Origin: Candidatus Izimoplasma sp. HR2
Lineage (GTDB): Bacteria; Bacillota_I; Bacilli_A; Izemoplasmatales; Izemoplasmataceae
Assembly (NCBI GenBank): GCA_000753575.1
Contig: JRFF01000022.1
Location: 62,001 to 126,000, forward strand
Length of the DNA: 64,000 nucleotides
Direction of reading: 5' to 3'
Of the stretch, positions 29,380 to 38,488 are shown piece by piece; position 1 is the stretch's first letter; every line of letters starts with the position of its first letter. Both the position numbers and the translations under genes were made by a program. The notes under the pieces are model-generated. The model was not told the DNA's origin, did no database searches, and was given only the letters and a program-made list of their open reading frames with translations.

Positions 29380-31806
29380 ATGAAAACACTTTTTAAAGTT
29401 TTGGTACCAAGTTCTATTTTATTAATACTAGTTATGTTCTTAATATTCCAAGAGAATACTACTTTTGTGATGGTTTTTTCAGTTATACTTTCAATTGGAT
29501 TATTTAATCTATATTTTCAGCTTTTTTTCTTCAACAGAAAAAATCAAAAGATTGTTTGGTTATCAAGAAAATTAAAAGATACTCAAGATGTAGTTGAACG
29601 AAAAGATATAGCTGAGAAGAAAGTTATAGCGGAAATGCCTATGGGTATTGTACTTTATGACGAGTTTTTTGTTGTAAGGTGGGCAAATAACTTTGCTAAG
29701 GATATTTTTGATAATGTTCTTGTTAAAAGAAACTTAGAAACATTATCGAAAGAGATTTTTGAGAATTTATCAAGAAATCATCCTGAAAGTGTTCTGGTTG
29801 TTAAAATTTATACTAATGAATATGAAATCATTTTTGATATCGAAAATAGAGTATTATATTTAACTACTGTTTCTGAACGTGAAGAAATGAGAAGAAAATA
29901 TGAAGCAAATACTGATGTTATCGGTATTATAAATTTAGATAACTTAGATGATGCAATCAGTGTTTTAGATGTATCTGAGAGAAGTTATATTCAAGGTAGA
30001 TACTTAGGTGTACTTGAAACTTGGGCAGATGAATTTGGATTTTATATTGTTCCGTTAACAAATGCCAAATTAATTGTCTTTATGAATAAAGAAAACTTAT
30101 TAGAATTAATTGAAGATGAATTTAAAATTTTGGATAACATTGCTGAAATATCAAGAGATATTGATTTAATGGTTACACTTAGTAGTGGATTCGCTTGTAC
30201 TAATATTAAACTAGATAAATTAGGAGATATTGCTCAAGAAGCACTTGATTTGGCTCTTTCAAGAGGTGGAGATCAAATTGTTGTTAATATTGAGGGTGAA
30301 GATCTTAGATATTATGGTGGTAATACTAATACTGCTGAGAAAAGAACAAGAATTACTACTAGAATAAATATTCAAAGACTTGAACGTTTGTTTGATGAAA
30401 ATAATCGTGTATTTATAATGCCGCATGTTCATCCTGACACTGATGCAATAGGTGCTTCGATGGGGTTATTAAAATTAGCACAAACATTTAATAAAGAATC
30501 ATTTATTATTTTAGATAGAGAAGATTTAGATAAAACTGTTAAGAAGATTCTTCAACTTATTGAATATGAATATATTGGTTTCTTAGGTGCGATAGTATCA
30601 CCAAGTCAAGCTCTAGACATGATTAATAGAGAAGATTTACTTATATTAGTAGATCACCATTCTTATGGACAAACATTAGAAGAGAAAATGATAAATAAAA
30701 CTAAAGACTTAGTTATTATTGATCATCATAGAAAGTTATCTGATGCAATTCCAAATGCATTGATTTCTCATATAGAACCATATGCATCTAGTAGTGTTGA
30801 ACTTGTTACTGAGATGATTGATTTAGCTAGTAAAGATGTTGAGTTAAATCAGTTTGAAGCTACAGTTATGCTTTCTGGTATGATGGTTGATACGAATAAC
30901 TTTATTTATAGAACAGGAGCTAGAACATTTGAAGCGGCTGCTATATTAAGAAAATTTGGAGCAGATACATTTAAAGTTAAGACAATACTTCGTGAAGGAT
31001 TAAGTGAAATAAAACTTAAATCACAATTATTATCACTTGCGGAAGTTATACACCGTAAATTCTCGATTGTTATTGTTCCTAGTGACATTGCTACAAGTAG
31101 AAATTTACTTGCAAAAGTTGCGGATTTGCTGTTAGAAATAGATGACACAGTAGCTTCATTTGCTATTGGATATTTTGAAGAAGGTAAAGTCGGAATTAGT
31201 GCTCGTAGTTTAGAGGGATTTAATGTTCAAGTTCTTATGGAAAAATTTAGTGGTGGTGGACATTTGAATAATGCAGGAGCGCAAATCACAACTAATGATA
31301 TCGCAGAGGTTAGATTAGATCTAATTGATTTATTAAACGAAGCTGTACAGGAGGAAAAACCAATGAAAATTATATTAATTAAAGATGTTAAAGGTCGAGG
31401 TAAAAAAGGTGAAGTTATTGATGTAGCGGCTGGATATGGTAACTACTTATTAACTAGTAAGAATGCTATAGAAGCAACAACTGAAAACCTTCAATCGATT
31501 GAAAGTGAAAAAGCTAAAAAGGAAGAAAAAGAAAAACAATTACTTGATGAGATGAAAAAATTAAAAGAAAAAATTGAAGGTTTACCTGTAAAAGTTTACG
31601 TTAAGATAGGTGAAAACGGGAAATTATTTGGGAAAATAAATTCTAAACATATTACTACAGAATTTAAAAAACAAAACGGATTTGAAATTGATAAAAGAAA
31701 AATTCAATTAAAAGAAAACATATCTACATTAGGTAGTTATAAAATTGATGTTAAATTACATAAAGATGTCACAGCTAAAATTGAAGTATTAGTTGTAGAA
31801 GAATAG
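29380..31806 (+). CDS. gdpP: GdpP-type cyclic-di-AMP phosphodiesterase fused in frame to ribosomal protein L9
   Basis: 808 residues in one uninterrupted frame. Residues 1-661 are a complete GdpP: two membrane helices (about 8-26 and 28-47), a PAS-like domain (about 80-165), a degenerate GGDEF domain (about 175-310) and the DHH/DHHA1 phosphodiesterase (about 340-655; HVHPDTDAIGAS, VDHHSYGQ, IDHHRKLSD, GGGHLNNAGAQ). Residue 662 is the start Met of a complete L9. GdpP degrades c-di-AMP at the membrane; L9 is a 50S protein. In Bacillus the two genes are adjacent but separate. A perfect internal RBS remains at the junction (31349-31365), so free L9 may also be made. dnaB follows 9 bases later. Confidence 0.92.
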   Translation: MKTLFKVLVPSSILLILVMFLIFQENTTFVMVFSVILSIGLFNLYFQLFFFNRKNQKIVWLSRKLKDTQDVVERKDIAEKKVIAEMPMGIVLYDEFFVVRWANNFAKDIFDNVLVKRNLETLSKEIFENLSRNHPESVLVVKIYTNEYEIIFDIENRVLYLTTVSEREEMRRKYEANTDVIGIINLDNLDDAISVLDVSERSYIQGRYLGVLETWADEFGFYIVPLTNAKLIVFMNKENLLELIEDEFKILDNIAEISRDIDLMVTLSSGFACTNIKLDKLGDIAQEALDLALSRGGDQIVVNIEGEDLRYYGGNTNTAEKRTRITTRINIQRLERLFDENNRVFIMPHVHPDTDAIGASMGLLKLAQTFNKESFIILDREDLDKTVKKILQLIEYEYIGFLGAIVSPSQALDMINREDLLILVDHHSYGQTLEEKMINKTKDLVIIDHHRKLSDAIPNALISHIEPYASSSVELVTEMIDLASKDVELNQFEATVMLSGMMVDTNNFIYRTGARTFEAAAILRKFGADTFKVKTILREGLSEIKLKSQLLSLAEVIHRKFSIVIVPSDIATSRNLLAKVADLLLEIDDTVASFAIGYFEEGKVGISARSLEGFNVQVLMEKFSGGGHLNNAGAQITTNDIAEVRLDLIDLLNEAVQEEKPMKIILIKDVKGRGKKGEVIDVAAGYGNYLLTSKNAIEATTENLQSIESEKAKKEEKEKQLLDEMKKLKEKIEGLPVKVYVKIGENGKLFGKINSKHITTEFKKQNGFEIDKRKIQLKENISTLGSYKIDVKLHKDVTAKIEVLVVEE
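31349..31365 (+). promoter_or_regulatory. Internal Shine-Dalgarno and ATG at the GdpP-L9 junction
   Basis: AGGAGG (31349-31354), 8 bases, ATG (31363-31365), inside the fused reading frame. Strength and spacing equal those of ordinary genes here. It encodes QEE of the junction at the same time. Confidence 0.8.
31363..31806 (+). CDS. rplI: 50S ribosomal protein L9, possible separate product by internal initiation
   Basis: 147 residues, the normal length of L9. It begins MKIILIKDVKGRGKKGEVIDVAAGYGNYL, the N-terminal rRNA-binding domain. The long connecting helix (about 45-75, rich in K/E) and the C-terminal domain follow. It shares the frame of the gdpP gene, so translation from this ATG would give a free L9 while readthrough from 29380 gives the fusion. 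Which form enters ribosomes is not visible in the sequence. Confidence 0.7.
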   Translation: MKIILIKDVKGRGKKGEVIDVAAGYGNYLLTSKNAIEATTENLQSIESEKAKKEEKEKQLLDEMKKLKEKIEGLPVKVYVKIGENGKLFGKINSKHITTEFKKQNGFEIDKRKIQLKENISTLGSYKIDVKLHKDVTAKIEVLVVEE

Positions 31807-31815
31807 GAGGGTACT

Positions 31816-33168
31816 ATGGATAGAATAACTCCCCATAATATAGAAGCTGAACAATCAGTACTAGGAAGTGTATTTGTAGACCAAGGTGCAATGAAAACTT
31901 TGGTTGATAAATTAAATTTAGATGATTTTTACAAAAATCAACATAAAGTTATCTTTGCCGCTATGATAGAGTTATTTCAAGACGACATAGATATCGACTA
32001 TACAACTTTATCAAATAAACTAGATTCTAAAGATTTACTTAATGATGCAGGTGGAATCGACTATATTTTAGGGCTAATTAACTATGTACCGTCGATTGTT
32101 AACTTAGTTAACTATATAAACATTGTTAAAGATAAATCGATTACCCGAAGAATTATGGAGGCTTGTAGAGTTATCATTGAAAAAGGTTTTGAAACAGATA
32201 ATGCTATTGATTTTGTGGATAGTTCTGAAAAAATCATTTTTGATATTGCAAAAGAAAGAAGAACTACAGACTTTGTAAGAATTGGTGAAGTTGCTGAACA
32301 AGTTATTAGTAAAACTGAAAGTACTAAAGATAATCAAGGTAAAATTACAGGACTTGATACTGGGTTTGAAGTATTGAATGAGTATATATTAGGACTTCAA
32401 CCTTCAGAGCTAATGATTATAGCAGCAAGACCTTCAATGGGGAAATCAGCATTTGCTCTTAATATAGCTACTAATGTAGCCAAGATGAAAGATAAACCTT
32501 ATGTAGCATTCTTTAGTTTAGAAATGGGTAGTGATCAGTTAGTAAGTAGGATGCTTGCAGCTGAATCACGTGTTCATGGTAATAAAATACGTACAGGGCA
32601 TTTATCAAATACCGAATGGAGACAGTTAAGTTTTGCTCAAGAGATTTTATCAAAACTTAATATTGTATTCGATGACTCAGGTACTGTAAAAATAAATGAC
32701 TTAAGACAAAAATGTCGTAAGTTAAAACAAGAAAAAAGATTAGACTTAGTAGTAGTAGATTATCTTCAATTATTAAGTGGTTCTAACCCAGGTGTTAATA
32801 GGGTTCAAGAAGTTTCAGAAATTTCAAGAACTTTAAAAGAAATGGCACGTGAAATGAAGATACCAGTTATTGCTTTATCTCAGCTTTCAAGAAATGTTGA
32901 AAGAAGAGATGATCGTAAACCTGTTATGGCGGATTTAAGAGACTCTGGATCAATTGAGCAAGATGCGGATATTATCCTTTTCTTATACCGTGATGATTAC
33001 TATAATCCAAAAACAACAGATAGACCAAATCAAGTTGATATCTATATTTCTAAAAACCGTCAGGGAGCCACTAATACAGACGGATTTAGACTTTCATTCA
33101 ACAAGCCGTGTAGTTATTTTGAAAATCTTCATGGTAGTGCTGTAGATGAAGATTTAGATCTTGATTAA
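31816..33168 (+). CDS. dnaB: Replicative DNA helicase DnaB (DnaC in Bacillus)
   Basis: 450 residues. The N-terminal collar domain begins DRITPHNIEAEQSVLGSVF. The RecA-like motor has Walker A RPSMGKSAFALN (about 208-219), Walker B LVVVDYLQLL and SQLSRNVERRDDRKPVMADLRDSGSIEQDAD. No intein. It unwinds DNA ahead of the replication fork as a hexamer. RBS TAGGAGGGTACT. The order gdpP-rplI-dnaB is the Bacillus one, here with the first two joined. Confidence 0.97.
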   Translation: MDRITPHNIEAEQSVLGSVFVDQGAMKTLVDKLNLDDFYKNQHKVIFAAMIELFQDDIDIDYTTLSNKLDSKDLLNDAGGIDYILGLINYVPSIVNLVNYINIVKDKSITRRIMEACRVIIEKGFETDNAIDFVDSSEKIIFDIAKERRTTDFVRIGEVAEQVISKTESTKDNQGKITGLDTGFEVLNEYILGLQPSELMIIAARPSMGKSAFALNIATNVAKMKDKPYVAFFSLEMGSDQLVSRMLAAESRVHGNKIRTGHLSNTEWRQLSFAQEILSKLNIVFDDSGTVKINDLRQKCRKLKQEKRLDLVVVDYLQLLSGSNPGVNRVQEVSEISRTLKEMAREMKIPVIALSQLSRNVERRDDRKPVMADLRDSGSIEQDADIILFLYRDDYYNPKTTDRPNQVDIYISKNRQGATNTDGFRLSFNKPCSYFENLHGSAVDEDLDLD

Positions 33169-33198
33169 GTAATTTGAAAAAATAAAAAATAAATATAG

Positions 33199-33229
33199 AG
33201 TTCGTAACCTAGGTTACGAACTTTTTTTG
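33199..33229 (+). terminator. dnaB terminator, perfect palindrome
   Basis: AGTTCGTAACCT directly followed by AGGTTACGAACT (33199-33222) and seven T. The 12-base arms have no separate loop. Confidence 0.92.
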
Positions 33230-33269
33230 TTATTATATATATAATAAAATCGGACTAGGAGTGAAATAT

Positions 33270-34391
33270 ATGAAGACTATATTTGATAAATTAAATGGTA
33301 ATTGTAAGAATAGCGCTAGAGTGTCAGATAAGGTTATAGATTTAATTGATAAATTAGCTAAAAACACTAATCTTGAAAGAGATGAATTTTTGTATGTTTT
33401 AAATAATATCACAGCTAGAGAGACAGGACATTTATATAAGAGGGCTTATGAAGTGAAACATATTCATTATCAAAATAGAGTATATTTACGTGGGCTTATT
33501 GAGATATCTAATTATTGTAAGATGGGTTGTAAATACTGTGGGATTAACTATAAAGCCCAAGGTGTTGAAAGATATAGATTGACAATTGAAGAGATAGTTA
33601 AGTGTTGTCAAATTGGATACGATCTTGGATATAGAACATTTGTAATTCAAAGTGGAGAAGATTCTTATTATTCTGATAAGTTAATTATTGAGATGTTAGG
33701 GTTTATTAAAGATAAGTTTTCTGATGTGAGAATTACATTATCACTTGGAGAAAGATCACGTGAATCTTATCAAAAATTATATGATGCTGGTGCAGATAGA
33801 TATTTACTAAGGCATGAGACAGCTTCAAGAAGATTGTATGAACATGTTCATCCTAGTTTTATGAGTTTTGATAATAGGAGAAAATGTTTATCTAATCTAA
33901 AAGAGATTGGGTATCAAGTTGGAGCAGGGTTTATGGTGGGGTTACCTACACAAACGAATGAAGATTTGGTAGAAGACTTAATTTACTTAAGAGAATTAGG
34001 ACCTGAAATGATAGGAATTGGACCATATTTGTGTCATGAAGATACTGAATTAAAAGGAAATGAATCTGGAACTTTAGAAGAGACTTTAGTAATGGTTGCG
34101 ATGGCTAGATTAACGTTACCTAAAGCTTTACTACCAGCGACAACTGCGCTTGGTAGTTTACATGCAATAGGTCGAGAAAAGGCTTTAAAATCTGGGGCAA
34201 ACGTAATGATGCCTAATATTAGTCCAACTGAAAATAGAGCTAAGTATGAAATATATCAAAACAAAATTTGTATAACTGATGCGAGTGATCAATGTAGAAA
34301 TTGTATTGAAGCGAGAATTGTTGGAGTAGGACACGAAATAGATTTAGGTGTTGGAGATTATATCGATTTTGAAAGGAATGAAGAAAAATGA
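33270..34391 (+). CDS. hydE: [FeFe]-hydrogenase maturase HydE (radical SAM)
   Basis: 373 residues from the ATG at 33270 (RBS AGGAGTG); the GTG at 33261 lies inside the RBS. The radical-SAM motif CKMGCKYC (about 66-73) binds the [4Fe-4S] cluster that cleaves SAM. YRTFVIQSGED, LGERSRESYQKLYDAGADRYLLRHET and the C-terminal MMPNISPTENRAKYEIYQNK are characteristic of HydE. HydE works with HydG and HydF to build the di-iron subcluster of the H-cluster. It overlaps hydG by four bases (ATGA), so the operon is tightly coupled. A -10-like TATAAT at 33240 may start it. Confidence 0.95.
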   Translation: MKTIFDKLNGNCKNSARVSDKVIDLIDKLAKNTNLERDEFLYVLNNITARETGHLYKRAYEVKHIHYQNRVYLRGLIEISNYCKMGCKYCGINYKAQGVERYRLTIEEIVKCCQIGYDLGYRTFVIQSGEDSYYSDKLIIEMLGFIKDKFSDVRITLSLGERSRESYQKLYDAGADRYLLRHETASRRLYEHVHPSFMSFDNRRKCLSNLKEIGYQVGAGFMVGLPTQTNEDLVEDLIYLRELGPEMIGIGPYLCHEDTELKGNESGTLEETLVMVAMARLTLPKALLPATTALGSLHAIGREKALKSGANVMMPNISPTENRAKYEIYQNKICITDASDQCRNCIEARIVGVGHEIDLGVGDYIDFERNEEK

Positions 34392-35752
34392 TAGATAAAG
34401 AATATATAAACAAAATAATAAAAGCTGGAGAACATCCCACGCATGAAGAAATACAAAATATTTTAAAAAAAGCTAGTAAAAGAATTAAATTAAGTCACTT
34501 AGAAATATCAATGTTGATGAGTGCTTATGAAGAAAAACAAGTTCATCAAATATACAATATTGCTGGGCAAATTAAACAAGAAATATATGGGGATAGAGTA
34601 GTTATTTTTGCACCGTTATATATTTCAAATTACTGTGTTAATAATTGTAAATATTGTGGATTTAGAAGAGATAATAAATTCCTAAGAAAGAAATTAACTC
34701 AAGACGAAATCAAAGAACAAGCAATGCAGTTAGAAAGACTTGGACATAAGAGATTAGCGCTAGAGGTAGGTGAATCTCCTAAGGAAACTCCTATTGAATA
34801 TGTATTAGAATCTATTAAAACTATTTATGATAATAGCTCAATTAGAAGGATTAATGTAAATATAGCTGCGGCTTCTATTGAAGACTTAAGAAAGTTACAT
34901 GAGATAGGTATTGGAACTTATATTTTATTCCAAGAAACTTATGATGTAGATGCATTTAGAGAAATGCATCCATCTAGTATAAAAGGGAATTATAATTATC
35001 ATTTAAACTCATTTGATAGAGCTTTTGAAGCTGGTGTTGAAGATGTTGGTGGTGGAGTGTTATTTGGACTTGCTAACTATAAGTTTGAAGTATTATCTTT
35101 AATTATTCATAATGAATATTTAGAAGAGAAATACGGATGTGGGTTCCATACAATTAGTGTACCAAGACTTAAAAAAGCTGAAGGTATGAGTTTAGAAGAT
35201 TATCCTCATATCGTAACTGATGAAGAGTTTAAAAGAATTGTTACTGTAATTAGACTTGCGGTTCCTTATGTAGGTATTATTTTATCAACTAGAGAAACAA
35301 AAGAAATAAGAGAAGAGTTAATTGATCATGGTGTTTCTCAAGTAAGTGCTGGAAGTAAAACTGATGTTGGTGGATATCATGATGAAATAGAGGAGGAAGA
35401 TGCTCCTGATCAATTTGAGTTATCTGATGAACGAAGTGTAATGGAAGTTAATAAAGACTTGATTAAGTCTGGATATATACCGTCTTATTGTACTGCCTGT
35501 TATCGTAAGGGACGTACAGGGGATAGATTTATGAAGTTAGCTAAAAGTGGTAAGATAGGGCAGATTTGTGAGCCTAACGCTATTATGACTTTAGCTGAGT
35601 ATATTATGGATTACGGTGATAAGGAAATGATGGCTATTGGGCTTGAATTTGTTTATGAACATGCTGAGAATATTAAGAATCAAACTGTTAAAGGTAAATT
35701 AAAAGAAAACATTGAAAGAATTGTTAATGGGGAAAGAGATTTATTTTTCTAA
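34388..35752 (+). CDS. hydG: [FeFe]-hydrogenase maturase HydG (radical SAM tyrosine lyase)
   Basis: 454 residues. The radical-SAM motif CVNNCKYC (about 80-87) lies in an ThiH-like barrel. The C-terminal SYCTACYRKGRTGDRFM...GQICEPNA region holds the cysteines of the auxiliary cluster on which the Fe(CO)2CN unit forms. HydG cleaves tyrosine to give the CO and CN ligands of the H-cluster. Full length. It starts within the hydE stop, and the next gene begins 13 bases after it. Confidence 0.95.
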   Translation: MIDKEYINKIIKAGEHPTHEEIQNILKKASKRIKLSHLEISMLMSAYEEKQVHQIYNIAGQIKQEIYGDRVVIFAPLYISNYCVNNCKYCGFRRDNKFLRKKLTQDEIKEQAMQLERLGHKRLALEVGESPKETPIEYVLESIKTIYDNSSIRRINVNIAAASIEDLRKLHEIGIGTYILFQETYDVDAFREMHPSSIKGNYNYHLNSFDRAFEAGVEDVGGGVLFGLANYKFEVLSLIIHNEYLEEKYGCGFHTISVPRLKKAEGMSLEDYPHIVTDEEFKRIVTVIRLAVPYVGIILSTRETKEIREELIDHGVSQVSAGSKTDVGGYHDEIEEEDAPDQFELSDERSVMEVNKDLIKSGYIPSYCTACYRKGRTGDRFMKLAKSGKIGQICEPNAIMTLAEYIMDYGDKEMMAIGLEFVYEHAENIKNQTVKGKLKENIERIVNGERDLFF

Positions 35753-35765
35753 AGGGGGAAAAATA

Positions 35766-37163
35766 ATGAGAACTGAAAAAGATTTTTTAGGTGAGATTGA
35801 ACTAAACGACAATATATATTATGGTATTTCTACTTATAGATCTCTTGATAATTTTGATGTAAGTTATGAATTTGTTGATTTAAGAATTGTATATGAGCTT
35901 GTGAATATTAAGAAACAAGCTGCAATTGCTAATATGAAACTTAAATCTCTTGATAAAGTAATTGGAGAAGCTATTGTTAAAGCATGTAATATGATATTAA
36001 ATCATGAGTTTGATAGTTCTTTTGTTGTTAATAAATATCAAGGTGGAGCTGGAACTTCTACTAATATGAATGTTAACGAAGTAATTGCTAATATTAGTTT
36101 AGAAATACTTGGTAAAAAATTAGGTGAATATGATTATATTCATCCAATAAACCATGTCAATTTACATCAATCAACTAATGATGCTTTTCCTACTGCAGTA
36201 AAGATTTCGTGTATAAAAGAAATTAGAAATTTAGCTAATTCATACGCATCTCTTCAAAAGGCTTTTCAAGTTAAAGAAAGTGAATATGGAAGTGTCTTAA
36301 AATTAGCTAGAACTGAGTATATGGATGCACTACCTATACTTGCTGGACAAATGTTTGGAGCTTACTCTGAAACAGTGTCACGTGATAGATGGAGAATTTA
36401 TAAAGTTGAAGAAAGATTAAGAACAATCAATATTGGAGGAACAGCTATAGGAACAGGATTAAACGCTCCTCTTAAGTATACGTTTATGATGACTACTTTA
36501 CTTCAAGATAGTACTAATATTGGATTATCTCGTGCTGAATCTTTAATTGATAATACTCAAAATTTAGATAGTTTTAATGAGGTATCGTCGCTACTAAAAG
36601 TAGCAGCTTCTACTTTAATAAAAATAAGTAATGATTTAAGATTTTTATCTTCAGGACCACATGGTGGAATTGGTGAAATAGTACTACATGATAATCAGGT
36701 TGGTTCATCAATAATGCCTGGTAAAGTTAATCCTGTGATACTTGAAATGGTTATTCAAAATGCGAATAAAGTTATAACAAATGATATGTTGATTACTAAC
36801 CTTGTTTCAAGCGGGAGTTTAGAGTTAAATCCGTTTGTTCCAATGATTGGTGAAACATTACTTGAATCATTAACTTTATTAAGTAAAACAGTAGATAAAT
36901 TTAATGAAAAATGTATTAAAACTTTGTCAGTAAATAAGGAAAGATGTTTAGAAAACTTAGAAAAATCAGCTTCTTTAATTACTCCTTTAATATCAATTAT
37001 TGGGTATGATAGAGCAAGTGAGATTGTGAAGATAGCTCAAAGTAAGAAAATTGGGATTAAAGAAGTTTTAGTAAAAGAAAAATTATTTACTAAAGAAGAT
37101 ATTGATGACTTGTTAGAACCATACAATATTACTAAGCCTGGTGTTATTAAAGGAGGTAGTTAA
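35766..37163 (+). CDS. Aspartate ammonia-lyase / fumarase superfamily protein in the hyd operon
   Basis: 465 residues from the ATG at 35766 with RBS AAAGGGGGAAA. Fumarase/aspartase signatures: AGTSTNMNVNEVIAN (about 95-109), HVNLHQSTNDAFPTA and the catalytic-Ser loop GSSIMPGKVNP (Ser315). At the position of the family's RTHLQDA/RTQLQDA motif it reads RTEYMDA (Glu184), an unusual change next to the substrate. Ammonia-lyase homologues recur in hyd maturation operons of anaerobes. A role in supplying ammonia or a carbon-nitrogen precursor for the azadithiolate bridge is a reasonable inference; ordinary aspartase activity is not assured. Confidence 0.85.
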   Translation: MRTEKDFLGEIELNDNIYYGISTYRSLDNFDVSYEFVDLRIVYELVNIKKQAAIANMKLKSLDKVIGEAIVKACNMILNHEFDSSFVVNKYQGGAGTSTNMNVNEVIANISLEILGKKLGEYDYIHPINHVNLHQSTNDAFPTAVKISCIKEIRNLANSYASLQKAFQVKESEYGSVLKLARTEYMDALPILAGQMFGAYSETVSRDRWRIYKVEERLRTINIGGTAIGTGLNAPLKYTFMMTTLLQDSTNIGLSRAESLIDNTQNLDSFNEVSSLLKVAASTLIKISNDLRFLSSGPHGGIGEIVLHDNQVGSSIMPGKVNPVILEMVIQNANKVITNDMLITNLVSSGSLELNPFVPMIGETLLESLTLLSKTVDKFNEKCIKTLSVNKERCLENLEKSASLITPLISIIGYDRASEIVKIAQSKKIGIKEVLVKEKLFTKEDIDDLLEPYNITKPGVIKGGS

Positions 37164-37164
37164 G

Positions 37165-38391
37165 ATGAGTATGAATAAAACTCCTAGATCTAATAGAACT
37201 CATATTGGAATTTTTGGAAAAAGAAATGTAGGTAAATCTAGTTTTATAAATGCTTTAACTAATCAAAAGATTAGTCTAGTGTCTGACTTTAAAGGAACTA
37301 CAACAGATCCAGTGTTTAAATCAATAGAAATATTACCTCTTGGTCCTTGTGTCTTAATTGATACCGCAGGTATTGATGATAAAGGAACAATTTTAGGTGA
37401 TATGAGGGTACAAAGAACTTATGATGTAATTAACAAAACTGATATTGGTATTATTCTTTTTGATATAAATGATGTTGATGATTTTACTTATGAATATGAA
37501 TTAATTAAAGAGTTTAAAAAAAGAAAAAAACCTTATTTACTTGTAGCTAATAAGATTGATCTTCATAGTGATGATAATTTCTTTAAGATGTTTAAAAAAG
37601 ATAAGGTATATAAAGTAAGTTCTGAATCTAAAAAAGGAATAGAAGAAATTAAAGAAGTTATAGGTAGTACATTGAAAATAGAAGAAGAAAAGTTTAGGGT
37701 TGTAGGGGATTTATTAAAACCTTTAGATATAGTAGTTCTTGTAACTCCTATAGACAAGGCTGCGCCTAAAGGAAGATTAATACTTCCTCAACAACAAACT
37801 ATAAGAGATGTTTTAGAAAGTGATGCAATTAGTATTGTTGTTAAGGAACATGAACTAAGGGATACATTAGCAAAATTAAATACTAAACCTAAACTTGTTA
37901 TTACTGATTCTCAAGTATTTTTAAAAGTATCTGCAGACACTCCTAAAGATGTTATGCTTACTTCTTTCTCGATATTATTTGCGAGAAATAAAGGTGATTT
38001 AGAAGAGTTAGTAAGGGGAGCTAAAGCTATTGAAAGTTTAGAAAGTGGAGATGTTATTTTAGTTAGTGAGGGATGTACTCATCATCGTCAAAGTGATGAT
38101 ATAGGTACAGTTAAAATACCAAGATGGCTACGTCAACATACTGGGAAAGATTTTAACTTTAGATATAGTTCAGGGTATACATTTCCTAAAGATATGAGTG
38201 ATGTTAAGTTGGTTATTCATTGTGGAGCTTGTATGTTAACTAAAACTGAAATGATGCATAGGATTAATGAAGTGAAAGATAAAGGAATTCCAATTGTAAA
38301 TTATGGTATTTTAATATCGTATGTTCAAGGAATATTTGAAAGAGCTTTAGAGCCTTTCCCTTTAATTAAAATGATATATGATGAAGATTAA
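37165..38391 (+). CDS. hydF: [FeFe]-hydrogenase maturation GTPase HydF
   Basis: 408 residues from the ATG at 37165 (RBS AAAGGAGGTAG). The N-terminal GTPase domain has GKRNVGKSSFINAL (G1), DTAGIDD (G3) and ANKIDLHSD (G4). A dimerisation domain follows, then the cluster-binding C-terminal domain with EGCTHH and HCGACM, the CxH...HCxxC ligand pattern of HydF. HydF is the scaffold that receives the di-iron unit and hands it to HydA. It is one base after the lyase stop. No hydA is in the window. Confidence 0.95.
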   Translation: MSMNKTPRSNRTHIGIFGKRNVGKSSFINALTNQKISLVSDFKGTTTDPVFKSIEILPLGPCVLIDTAGIDDKGTILGDMRVQRTYDVINKTDIGIILFDINDVDDFTYEYELIKEFKKRKKPYLLVANKIDLHSDDNFFKMFKKDKVYKVSSESKKGIEEIKEVIGSTLKIEEEKFRVVGDLLKPLDIVVLVTPIDKAAPKGRLILPQQQTIRDVLESDAISIVVKEHELRDTLAKLNTKPKLVITDSQVFLKVSADTPKDVMLTSFSILFARNKGDLEELVRGAKAIESLESGDVILVSEGCTHHRQSDDIGTVKIPRWLRQHTGKDFNFRYSSGYTFPKDMSDVKLVIHCGACMLTKTEMMHRINEVKDKGIPIVNYGILISYVQGIFERALEPFPLIKMIYDED

Positions 38392-38420
38392 AAACCTTAT
38401 TGATTTAAGGTTTTTCTTTT
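38390..38420 (+). terminator. Terminator of the hyd operon
   Basis: AAAAACCTTA, loop TTGATT, TAAGGTTTTT (38390-38415), then CTTTTT. The stem starts within the hydF stop codon. Confidence 0.88.
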
Positions 38421-38453
38421 TAGAACAAATAGATAGTTTTTTTAGTTTAGTAG

Positions 38454-38462
38454 TGATATAAT
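38454..38462 (+). promoter_or_regulatory. Extended -10 promoter of the MATE gene
   Basis: TGA-TATAAT, about 26 bases before the ATG. Confidence 0.5.
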
Positions 38463-38488
38463 ATTTTATTGAAAACAAGGTGATATAA

